Shown piece after piece: positions 8,432 to 17,460 of a stretch of 64,000 nucleotides of DNA. The stretch comes from Aldehydirespirator sp963667505. GTDB lineage: Bacteria; Actinomycetota; Acidimicrobiia; Acidimicrobiales; Aldehydirespiratoraceae. Position numbers and translations under genes: made by a program. The notes under the pieces are model-generated. The model searched no databases. It was not told where the DNA came from and saw only the letters and a list, made by a program, of their open reading frames with translations. Every line of letters begins with the position of its first letter. Within the stretch, counting starts at the first letter, position 1. Location of the stretch: the NCBI GenBank assembly GCA_963667505.2, contig OY763490.2, forward strand, positions 2,976,001-3,040,000. The letters run 5' to 3'.

Positions 8432-9409
8432 ATGGGGCGCGTCGGCCGCTCCTCGCCGGCCTCCGGGCCTACGGGATCCTCCAGGGAGAAGGCGGCGGCT
8501 CGGGCCCGACGGCGCCAGGGGATGCTGCTCGCCTCTCCCGGGTCTCTCTACCTGCTCATCTTCTTCGTAGTCCCGCTCGCCCTCATCTCGGTCTACTCCT
8601 TCGCAACCCGCACCTCCACCGGCCGGACGTCGCTCAGCGGGTGGAACGTCGAGTCCTACCGGGCCATCGGCGACGAGGTGATCGTCGGAATCGTCGGCCG
8701 GTCGGCATGGCTGGCGACCCTCACCACCGCGTTGTGCCTCGCGGTCGGCTATCCGTTCGCCTACTACCTGGCGACCCGGCCGCGCCATGTCCGAGCGGTG
8801 ATGCTCGTGCTGGTGATGATCCCGTTCTGGACCAACGGTCTGGTGCGGGTCTTCGCCATCCGCTTCCTGCTCGGCTCCAACGGCCCGGCCTCCGCGCTCA
8901 GCGAGAGCCTCGGGTTCGGGACGTTCCGGATCCTGTTCACCCCCACCGCGGTCACGATCGGCATGGTCTACAGCTTCCTCACGCTCATGGTGCTGCCCCT
9001 CTACGTGGCGCTGGAGCGCATGGACTGGAGCCTCACCGAGGCGGCCCGCGACCTGTACGCCAGCGGTGCCAAGGCGTTCTGGCGGGTCACGCTGCCCCTC
9101 ACCAGATCGGGGATCGTGGCCGGATGCGTGCTGGTCTTCGTGCCCAGCTTCGGCTCCTACGTGGTTCCCGACATCCTGGGCGGGGCCAAGACCCTGCTCA
9201 TCGGCTCGTACATCGCCCGCCAGTTCCGCGACGCCCGCAACTGGCCGCTCGGGGCGGCGCTGAGCGTCCTGCTGATCGCAGCCATGCTGATCGCAGTCGC
9301 GCTCAACCAGCGGTCCGGCAGCGGCGCGGAGGAGGGCGACCGGCCCAGGAGGCGAAGGCGCGGGCGTGCCGGCGACGGGACCGAGCCCGCAACGGCGGCC
9401 GCGTCATGA
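8432..9409 (+). CDS. potB: Spermidine/putrescine-type ABC transporter permease, PotB-like
   Basis: 325 residues with about six membrane segments. A basic N-terminal tail of about 28 residues precedes the first helix (YLLIFFVVPLALISVYSF). The cytoplasmic EAA loop reads EAARDLYASGAKAFWRVTLP, which contacts the ATPase. The C-terminus is Arg-rich. It starts five bases after potA and its TGA overlaps the ATG of potC, so the two permeases are coupled. Confidence 0.88.
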   Translation: MGRVGRSSPASGPTGSSREKAAARARRRQGMLLASPGSLYLLIFFVVPLALISVYSFATRTSTGRTSLSGWNVESYRAIGDEVIVGIVGRSAWLATLTTALCLAVGYPFAYYLATRPRHVRAVMLVLVMIPFWTNGLVRVFAIRFLLGSNGPASALSESLGFGTFRILFTPTAVTIGMVYSFLTLMVLPLYVALERMDWSLTEAARDLYASGAKAFWRVTLPLTRSGIVAGCVLVFVPSFGSYVVPDILGGAKTLLIGSYIARQFRDARNWPLGAALSVLLIAAMLIAVALNQRSGSGAEEGDRPRRRRRGRAGDGTEPATAAAS

Positions 9410-10260
9410 GCGGCGCGGTGGAGGTCGGGCTGGGACGGCGCACCCGGCGCTGGCTGGCCGGGTGGGCGTGGGTGGTCTTCGCCTTCCTGTACGTGCCCAT
9501 CGTCGTGCTGGTGGTGTTCTCGTTCAACTCGTCGGCCCGGGTGAACATCTGGGGCGGCCTCTCGCTGCGGTGGTACGGCGAGGCCCTCACCAACGAGGTG
9601 ATCACCTCGGCGGTGCGGGTGTCGCTCATCGTGGCGGCGAGCTCCACCGTCGTCTCGGTGGTGCTCGGAACGGCGGTGGCGCTGGCGCTGGACCGCTACC
9701 GGTTCCGGGGGCGGCGGGCGCTCGACGGCACGGTGTACCTGCCCATCGTGATCCCCGACATCACCATGGCGGTGATGCTGCTGGTGTTCTTCGCGGAGGC
9801 GTTCAAGCTGATCGACTCGTTCGGGCCCCGGTTCACGCTCGGGATCTCCACCGTCGCGCTGTCGCATATCGCGTTCAACATCTCGTTCGTGTGCGTGGTG
9901 GTTCGGGCCCGGCTCGACCAGTTCGACCGGACGCTGGAGGAGGCCGCCCGCGACCTGTACGCGTCAGGCTGGCAGACGTTCATGCGGGTCACGCTGCCGC
10001 TGATCATGCCGGGAATCGCCGCGGGAGGGCTGCTGGCGCTGACGCTGTCCCTCGACGACGTCGTGATCTCCGCCTTCGTCGCCGGCCCCGGCTCCACGAC
10101 CTTGCCGGTGTACGTGTTCAGCAGCATCCGCCGGGGGGTAACCCCCGAGCTGAACGCCATCTCCACCCTGATGCTCACCGCGTCGATCGTGCTGGTGCTG
10201 GGCTCGCTCGCCCTGCAGCGCCGCCGTGCGGGGGCATCCCAGCAGACCCGAGTCCTATAG
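9406..10260 (+). CDS. potC: Spermidine/putrescine-type ABC transporter permease, PotC-like
   Basis: 284 residues, six predicted membrane segments, starting after a short basic N-terminus. The EAA loop reads EAARDLYASGWQTFMRVTLP, almost the same as in PotB, and the segment LSLDDVVISAFVAGPGS is characteristic of the PotC/PotI branch. It starts within the stop of potB (ATGA) and ends 38 bases before the binding-protein gene, completing a heterodimeric permease. Confidence 0.9.
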   Translation: MSGAVEVGLGRRTRRWLAGWAWVVFAFLYVPIVVLVVFSFNSSARVNIWGGLSLRWYGEALTNEVITSAVRVSLIVAASSTVVSVVLGTAVALALDRYRFRGRRALDGTVYLPIVIPDITMAVMLLVFFAEAFKLIDSFGPRFTLGISTVALSHIAFNISFVCVVVRARLDQFDRTLEEAARDLYASGWQTFMRVTLPLIMPGIAAGGLLALTLSLDDVVISAFVAGPGSTTLPVYVFSSIRRGVTPELNAISTLMLTASIVLVLGSLALQRRRAGASQQTRVL

Positions 10261-10298
10261 TTCGGTGGTTCTCACATGAACCCCGGAGGGAGACACTC

Positions 10299-11549
10299 AT
10301 GCCAGTACCAACGCGAGCAGCATCTGGAGATCTGACCGACAGGCGCCGAGGGCGCCGTTGTCGGCTGCTCTTGGTCTCGGGAATCGTCGGCGTGGCCAGC
10401 CTTGTCGCGGCCGCCTGCGGCGACGATGAGCCGGCCGCCACCACCGCCGAGGCCGAGGACGCGGCCACTGATGCCGCGGCGGCGGAGGAGCCCGCCACCA
10501 CGACCGAGGCCGAACTCACCGGAGCGGCGGCCTGCGGGCCCGGCGAGACCGACGGCGACCTGGCCTTCTACAACTGGGCCGAGTACATCGACGAGGAGCT
10601 GCTCACCGAGTTCGAGGCCCAGACCGGCATCAACGTCGAGTACACGACCTACGAGTCCAATGAGGAGATGCTCACCAAGGTCGAGTCGGGCGCGGCCATC
10701 TTCGACCTGATCGTGCCCTCGGACTACATGGTGGACACGATGCGCCGCGAGGGCCTGCTGCTGGAGCTGAACTACGACGCCATCCCCAACTCCGCGAACA
10801 TCGGCCCCGAGTGGGACAACCCGCCCTTCGACCCCGAGCACCAGTACCACGTGGCCTACCAGTGGGGCACCACCGGCATCGGCATGACCTACGAGATGCT
10901 CGACCTGCTGGGCGGCGAGTCCACCTGGGCGGTGCTCTTCGATCCTGAGGTGGCGGCGCTCGTGCCGGGCAGCATCTCGATGCTCGACGACGCCCCCGAG
11001 ACGGTGTCGGCCGCGCTCAAGTACCTCGGCTACAGCATCGAGGACGTGATCAACAACCGCAACGAGGACGCTGTCCGCGAAGCCGGCGAGCTTCTGAGGG
11101 CCACCAACGAGCGGCTGCTCAAGTACGACTCGGTCACCTTCGGCGACGACCTGGTCAACGGCGAGGTGGACGTGGCCCACGGCTGGAGCGGCGGGTTCGC
11201 CCTGTCGATCTTCGAGGCCGACGCCTACGAGACCCATGTGTACACCATCCCCGTCGAGGGCGGGGTCCGCTGGGTGGACACCATGGCGATACCCCACAAC
11301 GCCGACAACGTCTGCTCCGCGCACGCCATGATCAACTTCCTCACCGACGCCGAGAACGGCGCGGCGCTCACCAACTGGACCTACTACGGCAGCCCCAACG
11401 CAGCGGCCACGCCCTACATCCTCGACGAGATCCTCGAGGATCCGGGCATCTACCCGCCGCCTGAGGTCGCGGCCCGGCTCGAGCTGATCCCCCATGCGGG
11501 CGACATGGCCCTGCTGATCCAGGACCAACTCACCAACGCCAAGAGCTAA
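10299..11549 (+). CDS. potD: Polyamine-type ABC transporter substrate-binding lipoprotein, PotD/PotF-like
   Basis: 416 residues. A basic N-terminus and hydrophobic stretch end in the lipobox LVAAAC with Cys40, so this is a membrane-anchored lipoprotein. An acidic Ala/Glu/Thr-rich spacer of about 40 residues follows. The binding domain begins with LAFYNWAEYIDEELL, the hallmark start of PotD/PotF proteins, and contains IFDLIVPSDYMV and VAYQWGTTGIGMTY. GGAGGG lies eight bases before the ATG. It is the last gene of the pot operon and is followed by a GC-rich hairpin. Confidence 0.92.
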   Translation: MPVPTRAASGDLTDRRRGRRCRLLLVSGIVGVASLVAAACGDDEPAATTAEAEDAATDAAAAEEPATTTEAELTGAAACGPGETDGDLAFYNWAEYIDEELLTEFEAQTGINVEYTTYESNEEMLTKVESGAAIFDLIVPSDYMVDTMRREGLLLELNYDAIPNSANIGPEWDNPPFDPEHQYHVAYQWGTTGIGMTYEMLDLLGGESTWAVLFDPEVAALVPGSISMLDDAPETVSAALKYLGYSIEDVINNRNEDAVREAGELLRATNERLLKYDSVTFGDDLVNGEVDVAHGWSGGFALSIFEADAYETHVYTIPVEGGVRWVDTMAIPHNADNVCSAHAMINFLTDAENGAALTNWTYYGSPNAAATPYILDEILEDPGIYPPPEVAARLELIPHAGDMALLIQDQLTNAKS

Positions 11550-11551
11550 AA

Positions 11552-11584
11552 CCCACGCTGACGGCCGGGGCGTCCCCGCGTGGG
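11552..11584. terminator. Bidirectional terminator-like hairpin after potD
   Basis: Outer arms CCCACGC and GCGTGGG pair perfectly, and inside them GACG pairs with CGTC. It lies three bases after the potD stop and just before the end of the convergent enoyl-CoA hydratase gene. There is no T-tract, as is common for actinobacterial terminators. Confidence 0.5.
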
Positions 11585-11593
11585 GCGTCCCGG

Positions 11594-12373
11594 CTAACGG
11601 GCTTGCCAGGTCGGGGGACGGCGGTCCTTCCAGGCGGCTAGGCCCTCGGCGGCGTCGGCGGTGTTGGAGGCCACCCGCCGCATGGTCTCGCCCATGCGTA
11701 CCGCTTCAGTCCAGGGCATTGTTCGGCCTCTGCGGGCCATCTCGTTGGTGGCTCGCACGGCCAAGGGCGCGCCTGCGCAGAGCCGGTCGGCGAGAGTGCG
11801 GGCCTCGGTCATGAGGTCGTCGTGGGGTAGGACTCTCCAGGCCAGGCCGGTCTGCTTGGCCTTGGCCGCGTCGATGGTCTCGCCGGTGAGCAGCAGCTCC
11901 AGGGCGTCGGGCCAGGCGATCCGGTCGGGCAGGCGCAGGGCGCCGACGATGGTGGGCACGCCGATGCGCACCTCGGGGTAGGCGAAGGTGGCCCGCTCGC
12001 TGGCCAGCACGAAGTCGCAGGCCAGCACGGCGGTCAGGCCGTAGCCGATGCACGGGCCGTTGACCGCGGCGATGGTCGGCTTCCAGATCTCCATGCCCGA
12101 TTCGAAGGTGGTAATGGTGGGGTGCTCCCAGAACGAGCCCGGCCAGTCCCCCGTCGAGCCCGCGGAGTCCGTCAGGTCCGCGCCCGCGCAGAAGGCCCGG
12201 CCCGCGCCGGTGACGACAGCCACCCAGGCCTCGGTGTCGGACCGGAAGGCGGTCCAGGCCTCGTCGAGGGCCTTACGCATGGCGCCGTTGACGGCGTTGA
12301 GGGCCTCGGGGCGGTTGTAGGTGATGGTGGCGACGTGCCCGTCGCGCTCGTAGGTGGCCGCTGGATGGGTCAT
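11594..12373 (-). CDS. Enoyl-CoA hydratase/isomerase family protein
   Basis: 259 residues, the usual length for a crotonase. The oxyanion-hole segments are GAGRAFCAGADL and NGPCIGYGLTAVLACDFVL, and ATFAYPEVRIGV carries the usual PE(V)xxG. In the second oxyanion segment the residue where classical hydratases place the first catalytic Glu (G-x-E-L) is Thr, so simple hydratase chemistry is uncertain and an isomerase or other crotonase reaction is possible. I start it at the ATG at 12373, which begins directly at the fold; it is divergent from the carboxylate-amine ligase. Confidence 0.85.
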   Translation of the reverse strand: MTHPAATYERDGHVATITYNRPEALNAVNGAMRKALDEAWTAFRSDTEAWVAVVTGAGRAFCAGADLTDSAGSTGDWPGSFWEHPTITTFESGMEIWKPTIAAVNGPCIGYGLTAVLACDFVLASERATFAYPEVRIGVPTIVGALRLPDRIAWPDALELLLTGETIDAAKAKQTGLAWRVLPHDDLMTEARTLADRLCAGAPLAVRATNEMARRGRTMPWTEAVRMGETMRRVASNTADAAEGLAAWKDRRPPTWQAR

Positions 12374-12455
12374 GGGTGGCAGTATCGCAGTCCAGCCGCC
12401 GATGCTGGAGAGTGGCACCACTAGCCTTGCGGCGAGCAAAGGGGGAGGAGTCGCT

Positions 12456-13595
12456 GTGGCGGACGAGCCGGCCTGGTCGATCGGGATCGAGGAGGAGTAC
12501 CTGCTCGTGGAGCGCGAGACCGGCGCGCTGATAACCGAGCAGCCTCCCGGACTGCTGGAGAAGGTGGCCGACCTGCGCCACGGCATGGTGGCCAGGGAGT
12601 TGTTCAGCTCCCAGCTCGAGATCGCCACCGGCATCTGCACCGACGTGAAGTACCTCCGCGCCGACATCGGGCTGCTTCGCCTGGCGGTCACGGAGGCGGC
12701 CGCCGAGCACGGGCTGGCCCCGATCGCGGCTTCGTCGCACCCGTTCGCCCGCTGGCGCCAGCAGCAAGTGACCGAGGGCGAGCGCTACCAGGCGCTGGCC
12801 GCCGACCTGCAGGGCGTTGGCCGCCAGTTGCTCATCTCGGGGCTGCACGTCCACGTCGGGATCGAGGACCCCGACCTGCGGATCGACCTGATGGGTCAGG
12901 CCGCCTACTTCCTTCCGCACCTGCTGGCCCTGTCGACCTCGTCGCCGTTCTGGGAGGGGCGCGACACCGGCCTCAAGAGCTACCGCATGGCGGTGTTCCG
13001 AACGCTGCCCCGCACCGGGCTCCCCGAGAAGTTCGACTCTTGGTCCGACTTCCGCCGCCATGTGGAGGTGCTGGTGCAGGCGGGGATCATCGAGGATTCC
13101 AGCAAGGTGTGGTGGGACATCCGTCCGTCGGAGCGCTACCCGACCCTGGAGATGCGGGTCACAGACCTTCCCACGAGGATGGAGGACACCATCGCGGTGG
13201 CCTCCATGTATGTCTGCCTGCTGCGGATGCTGTGGAGGCTCAAGCTGGAGAACCGCCGCTGGCGCAGCTACGCCAACTTCCTCGTGTCGGAGAATCTGTG
13301 GCGGGCCCAGCGCTACGGGATAGGCGACAGCCTCATAGATTTCGGCAAGGGCGAGCTGGTGCCGGTGCCGGACTTGGTGGAGGAGATCATCGAACTGGTC
13401 CGGCCGGACGCCGAAGCGTTGGACTGCGTCGCCGAGGTGGAGCACGCCCGGACAATCTGCGAGCGGGGCACTTCGGCGGACTGCCAGCTTGCGGCATACC
13501 GCGAGGCGCTCGAGGGCGGCGCGACCGACGACGAGGCCCTGAAGGCGGTAGTCGACGCGCTGATCGCCGACACCATCGCCCCACCCCAGACCTAG
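12456..13595 (+). CDS. Carboxylate-amine ligase, GCS2/YbdK family
   Basis: 379 residues from the GTG at 12456, chosen because GGGGGAGGAG ends five bases before it and the fold starts at once with SIGIEEEYLLVE, the ATP/metal-binding start of glutamate-cysteine ligase type 2. SGLHVHVGI is the second conserved block. Members ligate glutamate or a similar acid to an amine with ATP; YbdK itself has weak glutamate-cysteine ligase activity. It stands alone, divergent from the enoyl-CoA hydratase. The amine substrate is unknown. Confidence 0.88.
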   Translation: MADEPAWSIGIEEEYLLVERETGALITEQPPGLLEKVADLRHGMVARELFSSQLEIATGICTDVKYLRADIGLLRLAVTEAAAEHGLAPIAASSHPFARWRQQQVTEGERYQALAADLQGVGRQLLISGLHVHVGIEDPDLRIDLMGQAAYFLPHLLALSTSSPFWEGRDTGLKSYRMAVFRTLPRTGLPEKFDSWSDFRRHVEVLVQAGIIEDSSKVWWDIRPSERYPTLEMRVTDLPTRMEDTIAVASMYVCLLRMLWRLKLENRRWRSYANFLVSENLWRAQRYGIGDSLIDFGKGELVPVPDLVEEIIELVRPDAEALDCVAEVEHARTICERGTSADCQLAAYREALEGGATDDEALKAVVDALIADTIAPPQT

Positions 13596-13650
13596 CCACA
13601 GGCCAAGCACCCGTCACACAGCCAGGACTGTCCGCCCGTATGCTGGCGGC

Positions 13651-13854
13651 GTGGCCGGAGCAGTAGTCATGGTGATCTTCTTGGTGATCGTGTTCCCCGT
13701 AGTCGCCCTACTGGGCGGCGGGATCCTGGCCGCAGTGCTGGGCAGCTTCCTGAAGGCTGACTCCGACGCGGCCAACCGCACCGACGACGGCCCCAACGAG
13801 TACTTGGAGCTGTCAAGGAAGGAAGCCGAGACCGGCTACCCCCAGGTCCTCTAG
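13651..13854 (+). CDS. Small single-pass membrane protein, unknown function
   Basis: 67 residues from a GTG start. Residues 2-34 are one long hydrophobic helix (VVMVIFLVIVFPVVALLGGG) and the remainder is a short acidic cytoplasmic or external tail ending in GYPQVL. No recognised domain. It follows the carboxylate-amine ligase by 55 bases and precedes a 13-bp tandem array. Reality is supported by the clean hydrophobic-then-polar layout and codon use, but it could be spurious. Confidence 0.5.
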   Translation: MAGAVVMVIFLVIVFPVVALLGGGILAAVLGSFLKADSDAANRTDDGPNEYLELSRKEAETGYPQVL

Positions 13855-13874
13855 ACGGCCTGAGCAAGCCTTCT

Positions 13875-14017
13875 GATCAGCGGTCTTGATCAGCGGTCGG
13901 GATCGACGGTCGGCATCGACGGCCAGCATCAGCGGTCGGGATCGACGGTCGGGATCGACGGTCGGGATCGACGGCCAGCATCAGCGGTTGGGATCGACGG
14001 TCGAGATCAGCGGTCGG
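13875..14017. repeat. Tandem array of eleven 13-bp units
   Basis: Eleven uninterrupted 13-base units with consensus GATCGACGGTCGG and variants GATCAGCGGTCGG and CATCGACGGCCAG. A four-unit (52-bp) higher-order period is visible. The last unit contains the stop codon of the minus-strand gene ending at 14007, so the array forms the 3' end and downstream region of that gene. There are no spacers, so it is a minisatellite and not CRISPR. Confidence 0.85.
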
Positions 14018-15719
14018 TGGGCCAGGTCGGCGGTGTGCCGCGGGCCATCCAGACCGCGGCGGCGGCCGCCGCGAACACGGCGTCGCTGCCGTTGACCGGC
14101 TCGGAGCCGTCGTCGACGATGTCGACGTGCACGGCGGGCATCTGCACCGCGCCCACGATGTCGAAGGAGCGGACGGTCAGGTCGTGGACGGTGCCGTCGG
14201 GATCGACGCCGAGCGACTCGCTGGTGACCCACGAGTAGGCCATATGGGCCGCGCCCGTGCAGTAGGAGCGCAGTACCGTCTGATCGAGCGGCTGGCCCGC
14301 CCGTACCGCGACGCTGATCGAGCCGTCGGCCCGCACCTCGGCGGTCGCCGAGCCGCCGTCGGGAGCGGCGATCCATCCCACCTCGCCGCGGACCGCAGCC
14401 AGCAGCACAGCAGCCTCAACCCAGCCCGAGCCCCGAATCTGCGCCGACGTGGGCGGACCGGGCAGATCGATCTCGGTGACCGTCAGCCCGGGTGCACAGT
14501 CTCGGATCGCAGCGGCGATGCCCGGCGTGCGGGCCACGACCATCTCGCCGGTACCGTCCGGCCGGACTCCCGCGGCGATGGGCGGACGCTTGGGGCCGAG
14601 TTCGACCGTGTCGGGGCGGGACCAGAGGACCCTCACAGGCCGACCGTGGCGGTCGGCGAGGCGGCGAGCGGCCTGCGCCACCGGCGAGGCCACCTTGCCA
14701 CCGAAGGCACCGCCGTTGCCGAGCGGCGAGGCAGGCTCACCGCCGGGCTCGCACCAGGCTGCGTCAGTCTCCAGGTAGCCGGGCTCGACCCAGCTGGTGC
14801 GCAACGTGACGGTCCAGTCCCCGGCTGGCACTTCCAGCGGCGGGTCCCAGCTCGCCGTGGTCCGACGGCCGGGCACCCGGCCCGCCAGTCGCCGTGCCTC
14901 GACCGGCGTCTCGGCCACCACCCAGCCATGCTCGTCGGCGGCATCGCAGTCCTCACCGGCCCGTACCGCTACCAGAGCACCGGCCGATGCCGTGTCGTCG
15001 GCGAACCCTCCAGCACCGAGCGACACCCGAGGCCCGGTCGCCTGAGGCGAGCGCCCCTCGATGCTCGCCCGCCGGTCGGCGTCGGCCGTATCCGGTCGAT
15101 CCGTGCCCGCGATCCCGCCGACCGCAGCCGAGTCCCGTCGGTCCGAGCCTGTGATCCCGCCGACCGCAGCCGAGTCCCGTCGGTCCGAGCCTGCAACCGG
15201 GTCGGCAGCATCGGCCATCGTCGCGGGGTAGGCCTGCCAGGCGTCGAGGATGGGTTGCCAGCCGGTGCAGCGGCACAGATGAGCGGCTAGGGCGCGGGCC
15301 GCCACAGCCCGGTCGTCGTGGTCGGCACCCTTGGCCTGGAGGCCCGCAAAGCGGCAGATGATGCCGGGCGTGCAGAAGCCGCACTGGCTGCCTCCGGTGG
15401 CGGCGAAGGCCCGGGCCCAGCGGTCTCGAACATCGGGGTCGAGACCCTCGAGGGTGGTGATGGCCCGGCCGGCCACCCGGCGGGCCGGCGTTACGCAGGC
15501 CACTCTGGGCTGGCCGTCCACCAGCACCGTGCAGCAGCCGCACTGGCCCTGGGGGCTGCAGCCGTCCTTGACCGAGCGCACCCCTAGCTGCTCGCGCAGC
15601 ACGTCCAGCAGTGTCAGGCGCTCGTCGGTGACGACAGTCGACGCGCCGTCCACCACGATCTCGAAGCCGTCCTGAAATTGGTGCGAGCAGTGGGCCTCAG
15701 AGGGCAGTTCCGTCATCAA
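14007..15719 (-). CDS. 2Fe-2S / compressed molybdopterin-domain fusion of the xanthine dehydrogenase family
   Basis: 570 residues. Residues 1-175 are a complete small-subunit module: the plant-type 2Fe-2S segment DGCSPQGQCGCCTVLVDG and the second cluster helix domain with GGSQCGFCTPG and HLCRCTGW. A repeat-bearing linker follows (about 175-220). Residues about 220-570 resemble pieces of the molybdopterin large subunit, including GNGGAFGGK, but occupy roughly 350 residues where the normal subunit has about 750. The fused large half therefore looks condensed and may not bind the cofactor in the usual way. No separate FAD or large subunit is adjacent. The stop codon lies inside the 13-bp array. 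Confidence 0.75.
   Translation of the reverse strand: MMTELPSEAHCSHQFQDGFEIVVDGASTVVTDERLTLLDVLREQLGVRSVKDGCSPQGQCGCCTVLVDGQPRVACVTPARRVAGRAITTLEGLDPDVRDRWARAFAATGGSQCGFCTPGIICRFAGLQAKGADHDDRAVAARALAAHLCRCTGWQPILDAWQAYPATMADAADPVAGSDRRDSAAVGGITGSDRRDSAAVGGIAGTDRPDTADADRRASIEGRSPQATGPRVSLGAGGFADDTASAGALVAVRAGEDCDAADEHGWVVAETPVEARRLAGRVPGRRTTASWDPPLEVPAGDWTVTLRTSWVEPGYLETDAAWCEPGGEPASPLGNGGAFGGKVASPVAQAARRLADRHGRPVRVLWSRPDTVELGPKRPPIAAGVRPDGTGEMVVARTPGIAAAIRDCAPGLTVTEIDLPGPPTSAQIRGSGWVEAAVLLAAVRGEVGWIAAPDGGSATAEVRADGSISVAVRAGQPLDQTVLRSYCTGAAHMAYSWVTSESLGVDPDGTVHDLTVRSFDIVGAVQMPAVHVDIVDDGSEPVNGSDAVFAAAAAAVWMARGTPPTWPTDR
15111..15194. repeat. 42-bp in-frame tandem duplication in the linker of the 2Fe-2S fusion protein
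   Basis: Two nearly identical 42-base units encode the 14-residue unit GSDRRDSAAVGGIT twice, with a decayed third copy (GTDRPDTAD) beside them. They extend the linker between the iron-sulfur and molybdopterin-like parts without changing frame. Confidence 0.8.
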
Positions 15720-15789
15720 TTTCGGTCCGGGCCGGCTCAGGACCGGTCAGGCGCCGCCAGTCGGCGCGGACCGGCTGCCCGACGCAGCG

Positions 15790-16110
15790 CTAGCTGAAGC
15801 TCTGGCCGCAGCCGCAGGTGCGCTGGGCGTTGGGGTTGTCGATCGAGAACCCGGCCGACTGAAGGCTGTCGGAGTAGTCGAGCGTGGCCCCCTCGAGCAG
15901 CATCGCCGAGGACGGGTCCACCACCACCTGCACGTTGCCGAACTTGGCGGTGGTGTCGCCGTCGGCCACGTCGGTGTCGAAATACATCTCGTAGGAGAAG
16001 CCCGAGCACCCGCCGGGACGCACCGCGACCCGTAGCGACAGCCCGTTCTCGTTCTCGGCCTCGATGAGTTCCGACACCTTGCTGGACGCCTGGTCGGTCA
16101 GTGTGATCAC
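15790..16110 (-). CDS. erpA: Iron-sulfur cluster insertion protein, HesB/IscA/ErpA family
   Basis: 106 residues, standard for A-type carriers. The three cluster ligands are all present: Cys35 in PGGCSGF and Cys99/Cys101 in TCGCGQSF. A-type carriers hand 4Fe-4S clusters to apoproteins. It is divergent from mrp across 130 bases, an arrangement that puts two iron-sulfur maturation factors under one intergenic region. The symbol erpA is by family; IscA cannot be excluded. Confidence 0.92.
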   Translation of the reverse strand: MITLTDQASSKVSELIEAENENGLSLRVAVRPGGCSGFSYEMYFDTDVADGDTTAKFGNVQVVVDPSSAMLLEGATLDYSDSLQSAGFSIDNPNAQRTCGCGQSFS

Positions 16111-16240
16111 GACGCCTTCTCCATGGGTCGATCAGCGGCTTACGTTCAAGTTAGCGGCTAGGGCCGATAGAGGCTACTGATGGGCACATGGCCTCCGTCG
16201 GGCCCGGTCTGCCCGACCGAAGCGCCGGTAGCATCGGACT

Positions 16241-17404
16241 ATGACCACGACCGTGCCGACGGCCGAGGCCGTGATGGACCTGATGAAGGGCGTGGTCGAT
16301 CCGGAGCTGGGCAGCAACCTGGTGGAGTTGGGCATGGCCCGCGGCGCGCAGGTGTCCGACGACGGGCTGGTGCGGATCGAGATCGCCCTGACGACGTCGG
16401 GGTGCCCGTTGCGGGCGCAGATCCAACGGGACGTCAAGGCCCGGCTGGAGTCGCTGCCCGGCGTGACCAAGGTGCGGATCGTGTGGGCCGAGCTGACGCC
16501 CGAAGAGAAGGCCGCGGCAATGGCCAAGGCCCGCTTCAATGTTTCGCAGCGGGCGCCCGACACGGCCATCCCGCCCACCACCAAGGTGCTGATGGTGGCC
16601 AGCGGCAAGGGCGGCGTGGGCAAGTCGACGGTGACCACCAACCTGGCCGCCGCGCTGGCCGCGCAGGGCTTCAACGTCGGGGTGATGGACGCCGACATCT
16701 GGGGCTACTCGGTTCCGCGGATGCTGGGCGTGGACGGCGACCTGCGCTCCCTCGACAGCAAGATCATTCCCATCTCCCGGCCCGTCGCAGACGGTCGGCT
16801 CGACGTGGTGTCGATGGGGTTCCTGGTGGACCGGGAGGACTCCGCGCTCATGTGGCGGGGCCTGATGCTCAACCGGGCGGTGCAGCACTTCTGCGAGGAC
16901 GTCCGCTGGAACGATGACCTCGACTACCTGCTGATCGACATGCCGCCGGGTACCGGCGACGTGCAGATGGGCCTGGCCAAGATGCTGCCCAGGGCCGAGA
17001 TGATCATCGTCACGACCCCGGCGACGGCCGCTCAGAAAGTGGCGGCCAGAGTGGCGGACATGGGCCGCAAGAACTATCTGCGAGTCGTGGGCGTGGTCGA
17101 GAACATGAGCTACCTGGTGACCCCGGACGGCGACCGCCAAGCCGTGTTCGGCTCGGGCGGAGGGGAGGCCTTGGCCAACGAGATAGGGGCGCCCCTGCTG
17201 GGTCGCATCCCGCTCGACCCTGCCGTGGCTGAAGGGTGCGACATCGGCGAGCCCGCCGTGCTCGGCGGCGGGGCCGGGGCCCGAGCCCTCGAATCGGTAG
17301 CCCGGGCCCTCTCGAAGGAGCACGTCCCACCGGTCGAGATGGCCGGGTGCAGCGCCCGGATGCTGGAGGCAGCGGTGGCCGCCCTGGACGCCGCCGAAGC
17401 CTGA
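16241..17404 (+). CDS. mrp: Mrp/ApbC P-loop ATPase, iron-sulfur cluster carrier
   Basis: 387 residues. Residues 1-90 are the DUF59/MIP18-like domain (VVDPELGSNLVELGM with a Cys in TSGCPLRAQI). From about 115 comes the ParA/MinD-type ATPase with the deviant Walker A ASGKGGVGKST, then DADIWGYS and LLIDMPPGTGD. Mrp proteins bind and transfer 4Fe-4S clusters. A C-terminal Ala-rich tail of about 40 residues is extra. It is divergent from the A-type carrier gene, fitting a shared role. Confidence 0.93.
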   Translation: MTTTVPTAEAVMDLMKGVVDPELGSNLVELGMARGAQVSDDGLVRIEIALTTSGCPLRAQIQRDVKARLESLPGVTKVRIVWAELTPEEKAAAMAKARFNVSQRAPDTAIPPTTKVLMVASGKGGVGKSTVTTNLAAALAAQGFNVGVMDADIWGYSVPRMLGVDGDLRSLDSKIIPISRPVADGRLDVVSMGFLVDREDSALMWRGLMLNRAVQHFCEDVRWNDDLDYLLIDMPPGTGDVQMGLAKMLPRAEMIIVTTPATAAQKVAARVADMGRKNYLRVVGVVENMSYLVTPDGDRQAVFGSGGGEALANEIGAPLLGRIPLDPAVAEGCDIGEPAVLGGGAGARALESVARALSKEHVPPVEMAGCSARMLEAAVAALDAAEA

Positions 17405-17460
17405 ACATTCGGGCCGTGGGCCCCAAAGCCCGAGACCCGGGGCCCGAGCGCGGACGGCCG

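Noticed and set aside
13875..14017. 13-bp array as a CRISPR or plasmid origin
   Set aside because: There are no spacers and no rep gene; the array lies in and after a coding 3' end.
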